Of a stretch of 64,000 bases of DNA, positions 39,174 through 49,953 are shown piece by piece. Source of the stretch: Oscarella lobularis (taxonomy: Eukaryota; Porifera; Homoscleromorpha; Homosclerophorida; Oscarellidae); the NCBI RefSeq assembly GCF_947507565.1, contig NC_089193.1, positions 992,001 to 1,056,000 on the forward strand, in the 5' to 3' direction. A program made the position numbers and the translations under genes. The notes under the pieces were generated by a model that had not been told where the DNA came from, made no database searches, and saw only the letters and a program-made list of their open reading frames with translations. The number at the start of each line of letters is the position of its first letter. Within the stretch, counting starts at the first letter, position 1.

Positions 39174-39709
39174 ATGCGGCATGCGGTCTTTGTTCTCTCA
39201 GCTCGTAGCAAAAACGAGACGCCAGAACGCCGCGAAGAAAGCGCAAGAAGCACAAAGTTGCACGAGAAGAACGCGCCGAGTCAGTCCAAGGTACGCAAAG
39301 AAAGCGAAATAGCGGAAAAACTCGCGCAACGCTCCGTGTCTCTCAGTCGCGGGCTCGCTGCGTCACTAAAGGTCATGTCCTTCTCTCTCGGACGCAACAG
39401 CGGCATCTTGGTAAGCTTATTCACGCGCTCAGTTCCTAACGCGATCGAGGGGGGCCCCCTCGTAAACCTCTTTATCGTACATGTATGCGAAACAGTCGTG
39501 TAAAACAGACGTGTAAATACGCGTTTTGGGAACTTTGCAAGAGGAAACGTTTGGTGACGATCGCGAAGGAGACCAGCTAGCTTCGTGCGTAGATCGCGCC
39601 GTTCGTGTCTAAGTTATCTCTCTCTCTCTAGACACTGCCTGCGCACGCCCGTCCTTCCAGGCCAACGCCTCCAATCGAACACCAGTGGGGCCCCACATTA
39701 TGTATGTAG
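39174..39709 (+). CDS. Possible small unknown protein, two exons
   Basis: An ATG at 39174 opens a charged frame (NETPERREESARSTKLHEK) that ends at a strong GTAAGC donor after 39410. A CT-rich acceptor before 39632 continues the same frame to a stop at 39707-39709, giving 104 residues. The family is unknown. The 221-nt intron is longer than others nearby. It starts 127 bp past the giant gene's stop, so it could instead be part of that 3' region or a chance frame. Confidence 0.3.
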
Positions 39710-39840
39710 TTTGCGCCAATGTCCCTTCGGTAAAAAGGCGTCTTTTGTTTTTAGCTTCTCACGGAGAAGATATCCATCCACTGCAGCTCATGAAAATAAA
39801 GACTTGCATGTTGTAAAAGAAGTAGCTTTTTGCATGTTGT

Positions 39841-39908
39841 ACTGCATGACTGATGAATAGTTGCACTGCATGACTGATGAATAGTTGCACTGCATGACTG
39901 ATGAATAA
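39841..39908 (+). repeat. 24-bp tandem repeat, about three copies
   Basis: ACTGCATGACTGATGAATAG followed by TTGC is repeated nearly three times without change. Confidence 0.85.
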
Positions 39909-40264
39909 TAGTTGCATGAGTAATTACTGCATGGGTTTTGCTCTTGATCTCTGGGATACGGAGACAAGAGCAGGTCTGTTTGGCTTAGAGACTCGCGCGC
40001 GCGCTCGTTGAGACCAAAGCACGCAACGTAGAAAATGACGTATACGGTGTCATTCTACGTTGCGTGCCGCGTGCGCGATAAGACTCTATAGAACGTATGA
40101 CCAAATTTTTATTAATAATATCTCGAATGTACAAATAAAAAAATTAAAATGTCCCCTCTTCTCCTCCTCCTCCTCGTTTGGTTGTCCCTGCGCCGCCGCT
40201 CCTACGCTGCCGCTTGACCCCCCTAGGAGGCCAAGCGGTGAGACTGAGACTGCAGTCCCCACAG

Positions 40265-40440
40265 TGAACTTTAACCCAAGTCCACAGGAGGAAGGCACAT
40301 TAACCTCCAGCCCCCAAGGAGGAAGACTTTAACCCAAGTCCCCAGGGGACAGCGGATTAACCTCCGGCCGCCAAGGAGGGAGGCGCATATTAACCTCCAG
40401 CCCACAAGGAGGGAGACTTTGACCCAAGTCCCCAGGGTGA
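40265..40440. repeat. GC-rich interspersed repeat
   Basis: Alternating units of two kinds, TTAACCTCCAGCCCCCAAGG and TTTAACCCAAGTCCCCAGG, recur several times with small changes. Confidence 0.75.
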
Positions 40441-40747
40441 TGGCTTCGTCTACGTCTTCTTCTTTCTGCATCTGTATCGTCGGATTGGTCGATGAGGAGA
40501 GAACTAAAAATTAATAATGCGTTAAAACAATCACGTGTACGGTCTCTTCTTTACCTTGAGTGGCTGAAGAAACACTGCGGAAGAGGAGGAGGGAATTGAT
40601 CTACGTGTTAATATTAACATCTACAAAAATGCCAATTACAGCCAAAATTTGAGGTGTGAGGTCAATTTGGTACCGCGTGGTCAATCAGGCAACCGAACCA
40701 CATTGTTTCATAAAGAAATATTCAAAATCGGAGAGGTAGCCGAAATG

Positions 40748-41175
40748 ACCAAAAACCGTGTGCTATAGTTCAGGGATGGCTAAAAAATCGACTTCGCGGA
40801 TTTGCAAATAAACGAGCTAGATGCATTGTACTTCTTTAGTTTAACCTTTCCGAATGATCAAACAGTTGATGCAGGTCAAATTTCAAAGAACATTTCCGCC
40901 ACGTGTTAATATTAGTCACGCCCCTCAAAAAAGCTAAAAATTGGCGTGATAGACAATTTAGAGACCGTGACGTGAACTAAAAACTAAAGCCCTATCGTTT
41001 GACGTAGAAAATACGGAGTTCTGAGAGATGAAGTTTTTGACCAAAAACCGTGTGCTATAGTTCAGGGATGCTAAAAACCTGACCTCGCCGATTCTTAAAT
41101 AAACGCGCTAGACCTACTGCGCTTCGTCAGTTTGAGAGTAGCGTAGGGTCGAACGTTCGGTGGAGGTCAAAATTT
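40748..41175 (+). repeat. Diverged direct repeat, two copies
   Basis: The stretch from 40748 (ACCAAAAACCGTGTGCTATA, then GTTCAGGGATG) recurs from 41040, with similarity continuing about 135 bp to the shared GGTCAAAATTT. Both copies are diverged and non-coding. Confidence 0.7.
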
Positions 41176-41531
41176 AGCTCAAAATTACCCACTTCCGTTA
41201 CACGTGACTAGGCACTATCTGACCCTTTCAAACAAACTAGATTTCATTATTCTAGACGTTCGACATCGGCAGGTCTGCCTAGCTAACAAATCTGACGCCA
41301 AAAAGCGATCGAAATTTGTGGGGCCTCAGCGAGGAGACGTTCGACTCTTTTTCGGCCAGAAAACCACTTATTGATACAACGAAGAATTGATTTGAACAGA
41401 AATGTCGCGCTTTCGAGCGTCTAATAATGTCGTCGCGAAGGATGCGTAGAAACTCCTCTTTATCGCGACTTTCCAAGGCCGGGAAAAATCGAGAACGTTA
41501 GCCGATGCGTTTAAAAGTTACACTGTCGTAC

Positions 41532-42781
41532 CTGAGCTGCTTCGTTCGCTTTCAAGTCCTCTAGGGCCTCCGTCATTTCAACCTCGTGCACTTCTGGTGC
41601 ACTTCCATTGCCTTTCGATAGCACGCTAAGTGACGTCATCATCGTAAACGCAATTGCCTATAAAACATCTGGAGACTCAGTGATGCATCAAAAACAGGAA
41701 ATATACAGTGGAACATCTACTAGTGAACCAGTGTAGATGTCCCCTCAATAACTTTCAGTAGAGAACCTTTGTACAGTGAACACTCCAAGAGTGTCCACTA
41801 TTCAGATAGACAGTCAATGGCAGCGAATTTTTAGTCGCCTTTATCACTGAACTATATGCATAATAAGCAAAGCTAACCCAAATTTCTCGACGAGTTAAAC
41901 GTAAGTGTTTTTCGTTCAGCATCTTCTAGAAAAAGAGACAAGGATGCCCTTTGACGCGATCAAGTTTGCGTTTTTGACAATTTAGAGAAAGAATCTGAGG
42001 CTAAGAACGCATAAGCGTATTAGAACACACCCGAGTATTGAAATTAAAAAAGAAAAAACCTTCGAAGCTTTTTTGCCACTAAAAACGTCTTGGAACGAGC
42101 TGCCTTGGCTTCCTACGCTGATACCGCTTGAATAAGTATCGCAGGATCGAGTCTATAGAAGAAAAAAGTCAAGGACGTTTGTTTGTGTTGTCTGTCTAGA
42201 CGTGTCTACCTTTTTTAAACCAATTTGTCCATCGGAAAACGAGCGCTTAACGTTGCGACAATCATTCGCTGAAAAGGCTTGGAGAATGAGCGAGTCTTGC
42301 ATACCAACGCTCTTGAGTCTCGTCAGCTGATCAAGCGATATCGGCCGACCCTGACCAGGAACGAGTCGAACAATTGCGCTTTGGCTGCACAAAAAAATTA
42401 GGCTCAGCCTATTTCGTGAGCGTATAGACTACTGTACCTTTGCCAAGAATCCAATGCCTTCAACTGTCGACGCCTTGCTTTCATACTACGGGTAACGGCT
42501 TCCGTGTTTCCAGGATTCCCCTTCAACAAATTAATAAATAAATAAACGCATCATACGTAGGGCGACGGCTTGTTCTTCTACCGCCTCTGAGTCATCCGAA
42601 TCGTACTCAAACACCTGCTTTGGATCGCCATAGAAAATCTTTCGAGAGACAGTTGCGATGGGTGCTTTCGTAAAAACTCAATTCATACCTCGATCGCGGA
42701 TTCGTTTTCCGTTACTTTGACGTAGCCGTTGGCTTTCGAAGGCGCTTGGGTAACGATCGACTGAGCCTTCCTAACCGACAT
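41532..42781 (-). CDS. Unknown multi-exon protein next to PSMB6 (3' end uncertain)
   Basis: I do not recognise it. Exons that keep frame are 42781-42689, 42638-42557, 42498-42438, 42384-42210 and 42152-42060, and probably 41657-41532. The start chosen is the ATG giving MSVRKAQSIVTQ. An in-frame ATG at 42979 would add 66 residues of low-complexity sequence. Visible pieces are an acidic stretch (FEYDSDDSEAVEEQA), a basic helix (SMKARRRQLKALDSWQR), and QSAIVRLVPGQGRPISLDQL followed by a conserved-looking helix. The link between 42060 and 41657 and the last exon (perhaps 41476-41279) are unsure. There is no signal peptide. It lies in the same direction as PSMB6, about 345 bp after its stop. Confidence 0.45.
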
Positions 42782-43125
42782 TGGGATCTTGGGATCAAAA
42801 TTCGCCTGCCTGCCTGTCTGCCTGTTTTCTGCCTGTCTGCGTCTCTGATTGTTTCCCTGTGACGGTGACAAAGGCTCGCCGACCAACCAGTGAGCTTGCA
42901 ATATACGTAAAGGGAATTCTGTCAATTTTGTCTTCGTTGAATGAATAAGGGAAAAGGGGAAAATTGCTGGTGCTGTCATCGCCGACTCGCCACCTCTACA
43001 GGTACTTTTGACGTGCTTATGACGTCGGGAACGATTCTGCAGGTGAGTGGCTCTGTTGTTGGCGCTAATGCGAGACAGTGAGACTTCCGAGCATTTATTT
43101 CTTTCGTTCTCCCATGCGTCTCTCG

Positions 43126-44057
43126 CTAGCCCTCATAAAATCTAGGTATCTCGTCTCCCGATATAACAAACCTTTCCACACCCTGCTCTTCGATCGCTGC
43201 TAATCGAATCAGACCGCCGGACGAGCCGTCGCGGGCCATCGCCAGAGCTAGGCCTAAGGAAGTTCACAAAGATAAGAACGAATCCGAAATTCAATCGTTC
43301 TCGTAGGTTACAGTTCTTGGCGAAGCCCAAGCACTCGTCTCTCGTCATTCTCGGCTTGAAGTTGGCATCGCAGTAACCATAGAGATAGGTGCTGCCCGAG
43401 CCTCCGATGGCAAACGGTTGACGAATGCACATTCCGCTGATGGGAACAGAGAAAACCTAAACAAAAGTAATAATTACATAAATAAATCAATAGTATTTTT
43501 ACCTGTCCCCCTTCTTGCTTGTCCCATCCGGCAACGATGATTCCAGCCACGAGGGAGTCCCTGTGCGCGTAGCAGAATTTGCGAAATACGCTCGCTGCCG
43601 TTTTCACCAAAGGCCTTTCGCCCAATTGCAATCTACGCGCGCACCAAAGAATCAAACGATTCCCCAAAAGGGGCCCCGGTTCGTAAAACGCCGCTCTTAC
43701 CCGTTAAGGTTCAGATGAAACTTGACTATATCGGCAACGGCTTGCGTGTGGGCCGCCGATCCCGAACGACAGCAGAATATTCGATCGGTTATCGACGTGA
43801 GTTTGTCGGTGACCCGATTGGCGATGTAAGCCCTGTACGTCGATATTTCAGGTCTCGCTCGCGGCGTGGGGCGCGTGGGAACGTTTTTACCCGGTCGTCG
43901 TTCGAGAATCGGCTCCGATGACGACTCCGCCGTCGAATTCTACGGCCATTATAGATGTCTGAGCGAAAACAGGTCAATAGGAGAACGAGAGTGAGTCTTG
44001 TGGCGGCATTACTCCCGTGGAATGAGGCGAAGTGAGCCAATCCGGCAAAGGCTCCAT
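43126..44057 (-). CDS. PSMB6: 20S proteasome subunit beta 1 (beta type-6)
   Basis: This is the caspase-like catalytic subunit of the 20S core. Six exons (44057-44013, 43958-43891, 43832-43701, 43632-43503, 43456-43312, 43253-43126) give 215 residues. A 15-residue propeptide ends in HSTG, and the mature chain begins [11 protein letters not shown]. Counting from Thr1, Asp17 (GADS), Lys33 (VTDKLT) and Arg45 (FCCRSG) are present. Arg45 is the residue that gives beta 1 its preference for acidic P1. The later part ([33 protein letters not shown]) is close to animal PSMB6. The propeptide is shorter than the human one. Introns are 45-68 nt. Confidence 0.96.
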
Positions 44058-44093
44058 CTTGGTTTGCGTCAGGTAACTCCCGGATGTATTTTG
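44058..44093. promoter_or_regulatory. 36-bp divergent start region between PSMB6 and SHPK
   Basis: Only 36 bp separate the ATG of PSMB6 (minus) from the ATG of SHPK (plus). The promoters must therefore overlap or lie within the opposite gene, and the 5' UTRs are either extremely short or overlap as antisense. No TATA box is seen. Confidence 0.6.
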
Positions 44094-45505
44094 ATGAACT
44101 TCTCTCTTGGAATCGATTTGGGCACGACTTCGGTCAAAGCGGCGCTCGTCGACCTCGCGAGAGGAACCGTCGTTGAATCGCAAAGCGTGGAAACGCGTGC
44201 ATATCGATCTTACACGTCATCCGTCGCCGAACAGGACGTCGCGACGATTTTCGCCGCCGTAGAGCAAGCGGTGACGGCTTTACCGCTAGAAAATCGACGT
44301 AGGATTCAATCGATTGGCGTGTGCGGCCAAATGCACGGCTGCGTACTGTGGAATCGCGCCGCAATCCGAATCGATAGTAAATTCAAGAGTGACGTCACGA
44401 ATTTAATCACGTGGGAAGACGGCCGATGCGATCGCACTTTTCTCGACTCTCTACCGTCTCAGTCGAGCGGCCGCCAAGTCAGCTCGGGCTACGGTTGCGC
44501 CACACTATTTTGGCTAAAACGACGTCAATCCGATTGGCTGGAGTCGTACGAACGATCCGGTACTGTCCAGGATTTATTTGTAGCCTGGCTGTGTCAAATC
44601 GACGTTCCGGTCATGTCATATCAAAATGCAACGAGTTGGGGATATTTTGACGAGAATCAATGGGAGGTGGACAGGTAAGAGAATACCAATCCCTTTGGTA
44701 GGGTATATACTTCAAAAGCAGCATCACTGTTCCTAGATTAAAGGAAGCTGGTTTTCCTGTTCACCTGCTTCCAAGTCTCGCAGAACCAGGCACCTTTGCA
44801 GGACGAACTGCAGAGCAGTGGTGTGGCATTCGAGCTGGACTTCCCGTGACCGCAGCCCTGGGCGATCTTCAGTGCCACGTTTACAGTGCTATTCAAATGG
44901 ATAGCGAAGCTGCTGCTATAAGTATTGGCACGTCAGCTCAGTTGTCGTATATTGACGTTGAGTGTGGGCGCTTGCCTTTGTCGTCTCCCGTCGAGTCGTG
45001 GCCTTATTTCAATAGGCGACACGTCATCGTTGCCGCCTCTTTAAACGGTGGGAACGTGTTGGCGAAATTCGTAGACATGCTTCGCGATTGGGTTTCGTCT
45101 ATGGGTTTGACTGCGCCAACGAGAGACTCGATCTTTGAATCGTTTCGACGGGAAGGACGTGAGGCGGCGAGGGCCGGATCTATGAAGGTTAATCCGAGGC
45201 TGTTCGGTGAGCGGCACTGTCCAAGGGAATTGGCATCTATTACGAATGTTGGTCCTGATGATCTTTCGATATCGTCGGTGTTCGAGGCGATCTGCAGCGG
45301 CTTGATAGGGAATCTGGAGTCGATGGTGTCTCGCCGGCAATTGACGTCCGCTGGAATTCGACGAATAGTTGGATGTGGAAAGGCATTGCGTGAGAACGCG
45401 GTGCTTCAACGGGCTGTCGAAGACTGCTTCGGTTTGCCTTTCGTATTGCGTGCGGAGAGCGATGCAGCTCACGGCGCAGCGTTGATTAGCGCAAACAGTC
45501 AATAG
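44094..45505 (+). CDS. SHPK: Sedoheptulokinase (FGGY family)
   Basis: It phosphorylates sedoheptulose to sedoheptulose 7-phosphate, feeding the pentose phosphate pathway in the cytosol. Two exons (44094-44674, 44737-45505) give 449 residues against about 478 in human. The start is the ATG before NFSLGIDLGTTSVKAAL, the FGGY phosphate-1 motif. Other family marks are IGVCGQMHG, WEDGRC, YGCATLFWL, NATSWGYF, ALGDLQCHVYS, ASLNGGNVLA, LGERH-like LFGERHCPRELASI, and a C-terminal glycine motif GCGKALRENAV. The whole length aligns in order with animal SHPK. It is divergent with PSMB6 and convergent with the ankyrin-kinase gene. Confidence 0.95.
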
Positions 45506-45730
45506 AACAATATTTAGAATTTGTAAAATGGTACTGATTGACGTACGGCTTTCGCGGTGTTTTTACGCCCCAGTGAGATGAGATTAAGCAGACCATTCCT
45601 ATGCAAGGGAACGAACTATCAAACCTCCACTACACAGTGGTACTACCTGCCCAGTGCACTGGCGTTTTCCCAACTGACAATCAAAACGACGATACAGATC
45701 ATGCAGTGAGCAGGTAACCGTACTCGACGG
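45506..45730. other. Convergent intergenic gap
   Basis: This is 225 bp between the stop codons of SHPK and the ankyrin-kinase gene. It contains no frame or repeat worth calling. Confidence 0.5.
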
Positions 45731-48700
45731 TCAGAATGGCCGAAGCAGTGCCTGCCACGGTTCGTCCACCAAACGCACTTCGCCTTCCCCGTGCAGCTTT
45801 CCTTTCACTAGCCTCTTTGGAGGACATGCGTTGTAGTCAGCGGATTCTCCTACAGTTTCCAACGCGCTCAAACAATCCTGAGCCGATGGTCTTTGAGACG
45901 GTGCGATGTTAATCATTCGACGGCCAAGTTGTTTGATTGCCGTATGTTCAACGCTCGTCAAATGCGTTTGTCTGCTTTCTTTAGCCGCCTGCTGCCCGGT
46001 CATCAGTTCGATAAGAGTCACTCCTAAACTGTAAATGTCGGCCATTTTTGTATTACGATGCGCTGCTTCTGGTGTCCTTTCCGGAGCTAGATATTGGGGG
46101 CTCATCGGGCCAGCGGAGCGCCGGGACGCTTCGGCAAATCGGGACGCTCCGAGATCGCATATCTTGGCTTCCATTAGAGAAGTGACTACGATGTTCGAAG
46201 GACGAATATCTCCGTGTAAAATACCGCTAGGACCGAGTTGATGAAGATACGTTATTCCAGCCGTAAAGCCGGTCGCCATGTCAACCTGTTCTCTCAACGA
46301 GAGGCGGTTTGGTGACCGAAGTGACGCCTTGATGACGTCAGATACTGAACCCTCTAGAAGTTCGGTGATAATTCGAACGGGAACGTCGTCTTCCGTGGTC
46401 ACGCCGCACAAGGACACTACGTTTGGATGATGAACGTGGCTACACATACCGACCTCTTGCTGAAACAGGTCAAGGTAATGATCGCGGTGGAGCAATTCGT
46501 GCATAATCTTCACCGCAACGTAGCAGCCACGCCAATAGCCCATCTTCACTTCTGTGGAAAGAGGCACGAACGTAAGGGTCAATAGGACCCTTCCCTAAAG
46601 CTTTACCTCCATATGCACCGCCTCCTAGTTTGATGCCAGTCATTCGAACGTCTTCAAGGGGAATCTGCAAGAGTTCTCGACTTCTTCGAAGACTTTCGCC
46701 TCTTTCGTCGGCAACGCCTTGAATTTCAGCTTTTTCTTCTCTCAGTTGATTGCACTGCACGCGGCTTTCATCTAGTTGCCCTCTTGCTTCTCGTTTCTCT
46801 TCAACTTCCCTTTCTACAGAAATTAGTGTTCATATTCCATCTGTCTCCAAAATACCGTAGAAAAATCTCACCCAAACTAATTTGAGCCTGCTCTTTTTCA
46901 CGGCGAAGGGCTCGTATCTCCTCACGCAACGCCTCTATTTCGTCGTCCTTTGCCCTGTTCATTTCATGAGCGCGATTTCGTTCTTCTTCAGCCTGAAGAC
47001 GTAGGTTTTCTTCCCTTTCCTACAAAGAAGACTGAGTGAACAGCAAGCGTTTTTATATAGTGTACCAAAATTCGAGTCTTTTCGCCGTCTGCCGCCTTTG
47101 TTACTTCAGCAAGCTCAAGTTCCGAATTGTTTCTAACAGCGTCCAATTGTGACTGCAAAACGAAAATAACGGCGCTCAAAGTAACGGCCACTAATCGGCC
47201 ACCTGCATTTCCAAAATTTGACTCTTTGATGTTTGAACAAGCAGTTCGTTTTCTCGCACAGATTCTTCCATGCGGTTACGAAGTGTTTCAAGCTCATGGT
47301 TTAGGTCATCTACGCGGGATTGGAGCTCCTCGATGCGCTCTTCGGCCACAGCAACATCGCCGTTTTCCAGAAGACGAATCTGCTCCAAAACTTCAAGAGC
47401 CGCTTCGCTTTTAAACCCGTATTTCTACCGAGACAGAGAACATTGCACTTTGTTCAATTATAAGTCGCCCTAACAGAATTAACCTCTATAGGTGCACTTG
47501 GCAGAGACAGAATCATAATTTGATCAAGATTTCTTCGCAACGCATTTGCCTGCAATATAGAAAATCCCTACAGCGTAGAACACAAGTTTACTAGTCAGAC
47601 AATACCTCTTCAAAGCTTTTCTCTATTCCTCTGTTGTGTTCCTCTGCCATTCCGTTAACGTGCCCCCTCGTTTCCTAAAAGTAATCGTGCAAAGCTCCCA
47701 TTCAAAAGAGGAGGCCAAGATCGGACTTCTCCTAGTTCTCCAGCAGTAAGCCCACAATGCACGAGACGCTCAAGCAGTTCTAATTTATCATTTTGAACAG
47801 CTATATCTAGTGCTCCGTCGCCCCGTTTTGTTTTAGCGTGCACATTGCAGCCTTTTCTTGCCAATAAATCGACGACGCTGCCATTTCCAGACTCAACGGC
47901 CACAAGAAATGGAGTGAACCCTCTCTGCAGAAAGTAATAGACAGCTGACCAGAAATCCCTGTGACACGTAACAGACAGACCTTGTCTTGAGCTTCTATAT
48001 TAGCCTGGAACGACAACAGATACTCAATCACAGAGACGTGGTCTGCTTGAGCGGCCAAGTGTAAAGCAGTAAAGCCTTCCTGCACAAACACTGAATTGCA
48101 CCCTTGGTGATCTGAAATCAGAAGAATCTTACGTAGTCAAGTTCCTCTACACTGAATTCTTCTTCTGACACGAGCCACGTTGCCACGCCGACGTGGCCGC
48201 TCTGGCAAGCTAAAGACAGACCACTTCTGCCTTTCTAAAAGTTTCTTTGTTCAGAAAAGCATTGATGTGATATGAAGTACTTACGTTATCGTTGGCGTGG
48301 ATATCGCTTCTAGAGCCTAGGTATTTAGCAACGCCAATGTGGCCAGATAGAACTGAAACCATGAAAGGCGTTCTGTCGAACTACCATCACAATATTTAGC
48401 TGCCATAAATAGATGAATAACCGATGCACACCTTATCTGAAGCGTAAGGGTTTGCACCGTTATTGCAGAGAAGTGAAACGGCGTCTAGAGACCCGCTCTC
48501 AGCTGCCCAATGAAGAGAAGTGTAGCCATTCTACAAAATAAAATATCTCTAGTGATTGTGATAAGTCAAAGCACTGCAAATACTCTATTGGCACTATCGA
48601 TATTTTGTTGCACCAGAATTCCTTTGCTCTTGAGGCATTCCAGCATCTCAGAATGACCCCTTTGGCTCGCCAGAGCGACGGCACCGTCACCGAACTAGGA

Positions 48701-49564
48701 TTTGAAATGAATAAATTACAAAGTAGCTTCCCCGCTACGTTTACTCTATCTTTGGCTGAAGCGTTGCATTTTTTTCTTAAAAGAAACCGCACCATTTCGC
48801 ACTGATTGTGATAGATGGCATCAAGAAACGGAGTTCGGCCCTATTACATACTGTATAAGCAAACGTCTGATGTAAATCAACTCAAAAGTCTGACGTTTAT
48901 CAAGTTACGAGCTTCTATATTGGCATCTCTTGAGATAAGATACTTAGAGATACTAATGCAGCCTTTTGCTGAAGCCAAGTGAAGAGGCGTGGCGCCATTC
49001 TCCTAAAGAAGCAAATTGCTATTACTACAGATACTCAAAGTACGACAAAAGAGCTTACGTAAGTCTCATTAACTAACACTCCCTCTACAATCAGATTTCG
49101 CACAATTTTGAGGTGATCGTTTAGGATAGCAAGAGCCAAGGCGTTATTGCCTTCCTGTAGAAAATAAAAAATTCAAAATTCAGTGGTATACAGACAAAAA
49201 CGAGGCGCTTGCTTGATCTTTTGCACGAAAATTGCATTTTTCCTTTATTAGAACGTCAACCATTTCCTCCTGCCCCGAAACGACGGCGATGTGAAATGAA
49301 GTTCGGCCAAGTTTCTAAAGATCGGAGGATCGAAGGTCTTTTTTTCCACGTGACCCCCGTTTCTCAGGAAATTTACGCTCGTTCTTGCTTCCTTTTCAGC
49401 GCCACTTGCTAAAAGTTTCCTTGCCTGACGAATGTTACCGTCTCTGGCGGCCCAATGAAGAGAAGTGTAGCTTCTCTGCTCGACATAGACAGAAATAGCC
49501 CTACGCGAATCTTCTCGAGTTCTATGTCCCAACTCACAGTCTCTCTTTCATCGTCGTCGTCCAT
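45731..49564 (-). CDS. Ankyrin-repeat, coiled-coil, non-RD protein kinase
   Basis: About 19 short exons give roughly 950 residues. Exon 1 (49564-49538) is nine codons (MDDDDERET). Eleven exons (49475 down to about 47710) carry about 12 ankyrin repeats, almost one per exon, all with phase-0 borders (TSLHWAARDG, NGATPLHLAS, EGFTALHLAAQ). A long coiled coil follows (about 47460-46620; EERIEELQSRVDDLNHELE, EREENLRLQAEEERNRAHEM). The kinase begins KLGGGAYG at the end of exon 18 and continues from 46551: VAVK (ATP lysine), HGDIRPSN (catalytic loop, Gly for Arg), DLGA (Mg loop) and LAPE. Required Lys and both Asp are present, so activity is plausible. Its coiled coil and kinase closely match those of the GTPase fusion at 59885-64000. 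There is no signal peptide. The intron 49155-49212 uses GC-AG. Confidence 0.88.
49155..49212 (-). other. GC-AG intron (ankyrin-kinase gene)
   Basis: The donor is CAA/GCAAGC and the acceptor CTACAG/GAAGG, 58 nt, phase 0. It joins FRAKDQ to EGNNALALAI, a seamless ankyrin repeat. A downstream GT would give a 37-nt intron and insert seven residues into the repeat. Confidence 0.65.
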
Positions 49565-49953
49565 GAAGCGTGCTGCTTTGTTTCTAAGACTCAGAAAAGG
49601 TTCGTGGGCGGTTCGATTGACTCTCCCGGATAAACAACAAATTAAATAAATTTATTGCCTTTGCACTATAAGGAAAGTACAAACTAGTAAAGCTAAATTT
49701 GTAGTTGCGGTGAGCAAGTGTGTAGCACTTCCTCCTGCTGAATGATGGTCTCTATACTTATCTGCTGCCCCAAATTCAGAAACATGCGCAGCATGTACGA
49801 TAGGTTTTGACGTAAGCGTTGCAAAAATGCAAGAACTGTAATCCGTTTGTAGTTTCGAAAAGCTATACCTAGTCTGAAAATAGTCCCGAACCAAACAACT
49901 TCATATCAACTGAAGTCTCGTGAGTCACTCCCAAGATCTCTACGTCCGCTGCA
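49565..49953. other. Divergent intergenic gap
   Basis: This is 389 bp between the start codons of the ankyrin-kinase gene and the glutamate receptor gene. It holds presumed promoters for both. No TATA box or repeat is evident. Confidence 0.45.

Larger units (their letters stand above)
39710..41531. other. Gene-free stretch with tandem and diverged repeats
   Basis: It contains a 24-bp tandem repeat (39841-39908), a GC-rich short-period repeat (40265-40440) and a diverged direct repeat of about 135 bp (40748 and 41040). I see no reliable coding exon. A frame at 41279-41476 on the minus strand (KEEFLRILRDDIIRRSK) looks protein-like and may be the last exon of the next gene, but I could not connect it in frame. 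Confidence 0.5.

Noticed and set aside
42782-42979. Longer start for the unknown gene next to PSMB6
   Set aside because: The extra 66 residues are low complexity and partly encoded by a CAGGCAGACAGG repeat; kept only as an alternative.
43998-44093. Upstream extension of SHPK (32 more codons)
   Set aside because: It runs antisense through the first exon of PSMB6 and adds no conserved sequence; the ATG at 44094 directly precedes the FGGY phosphate motif.
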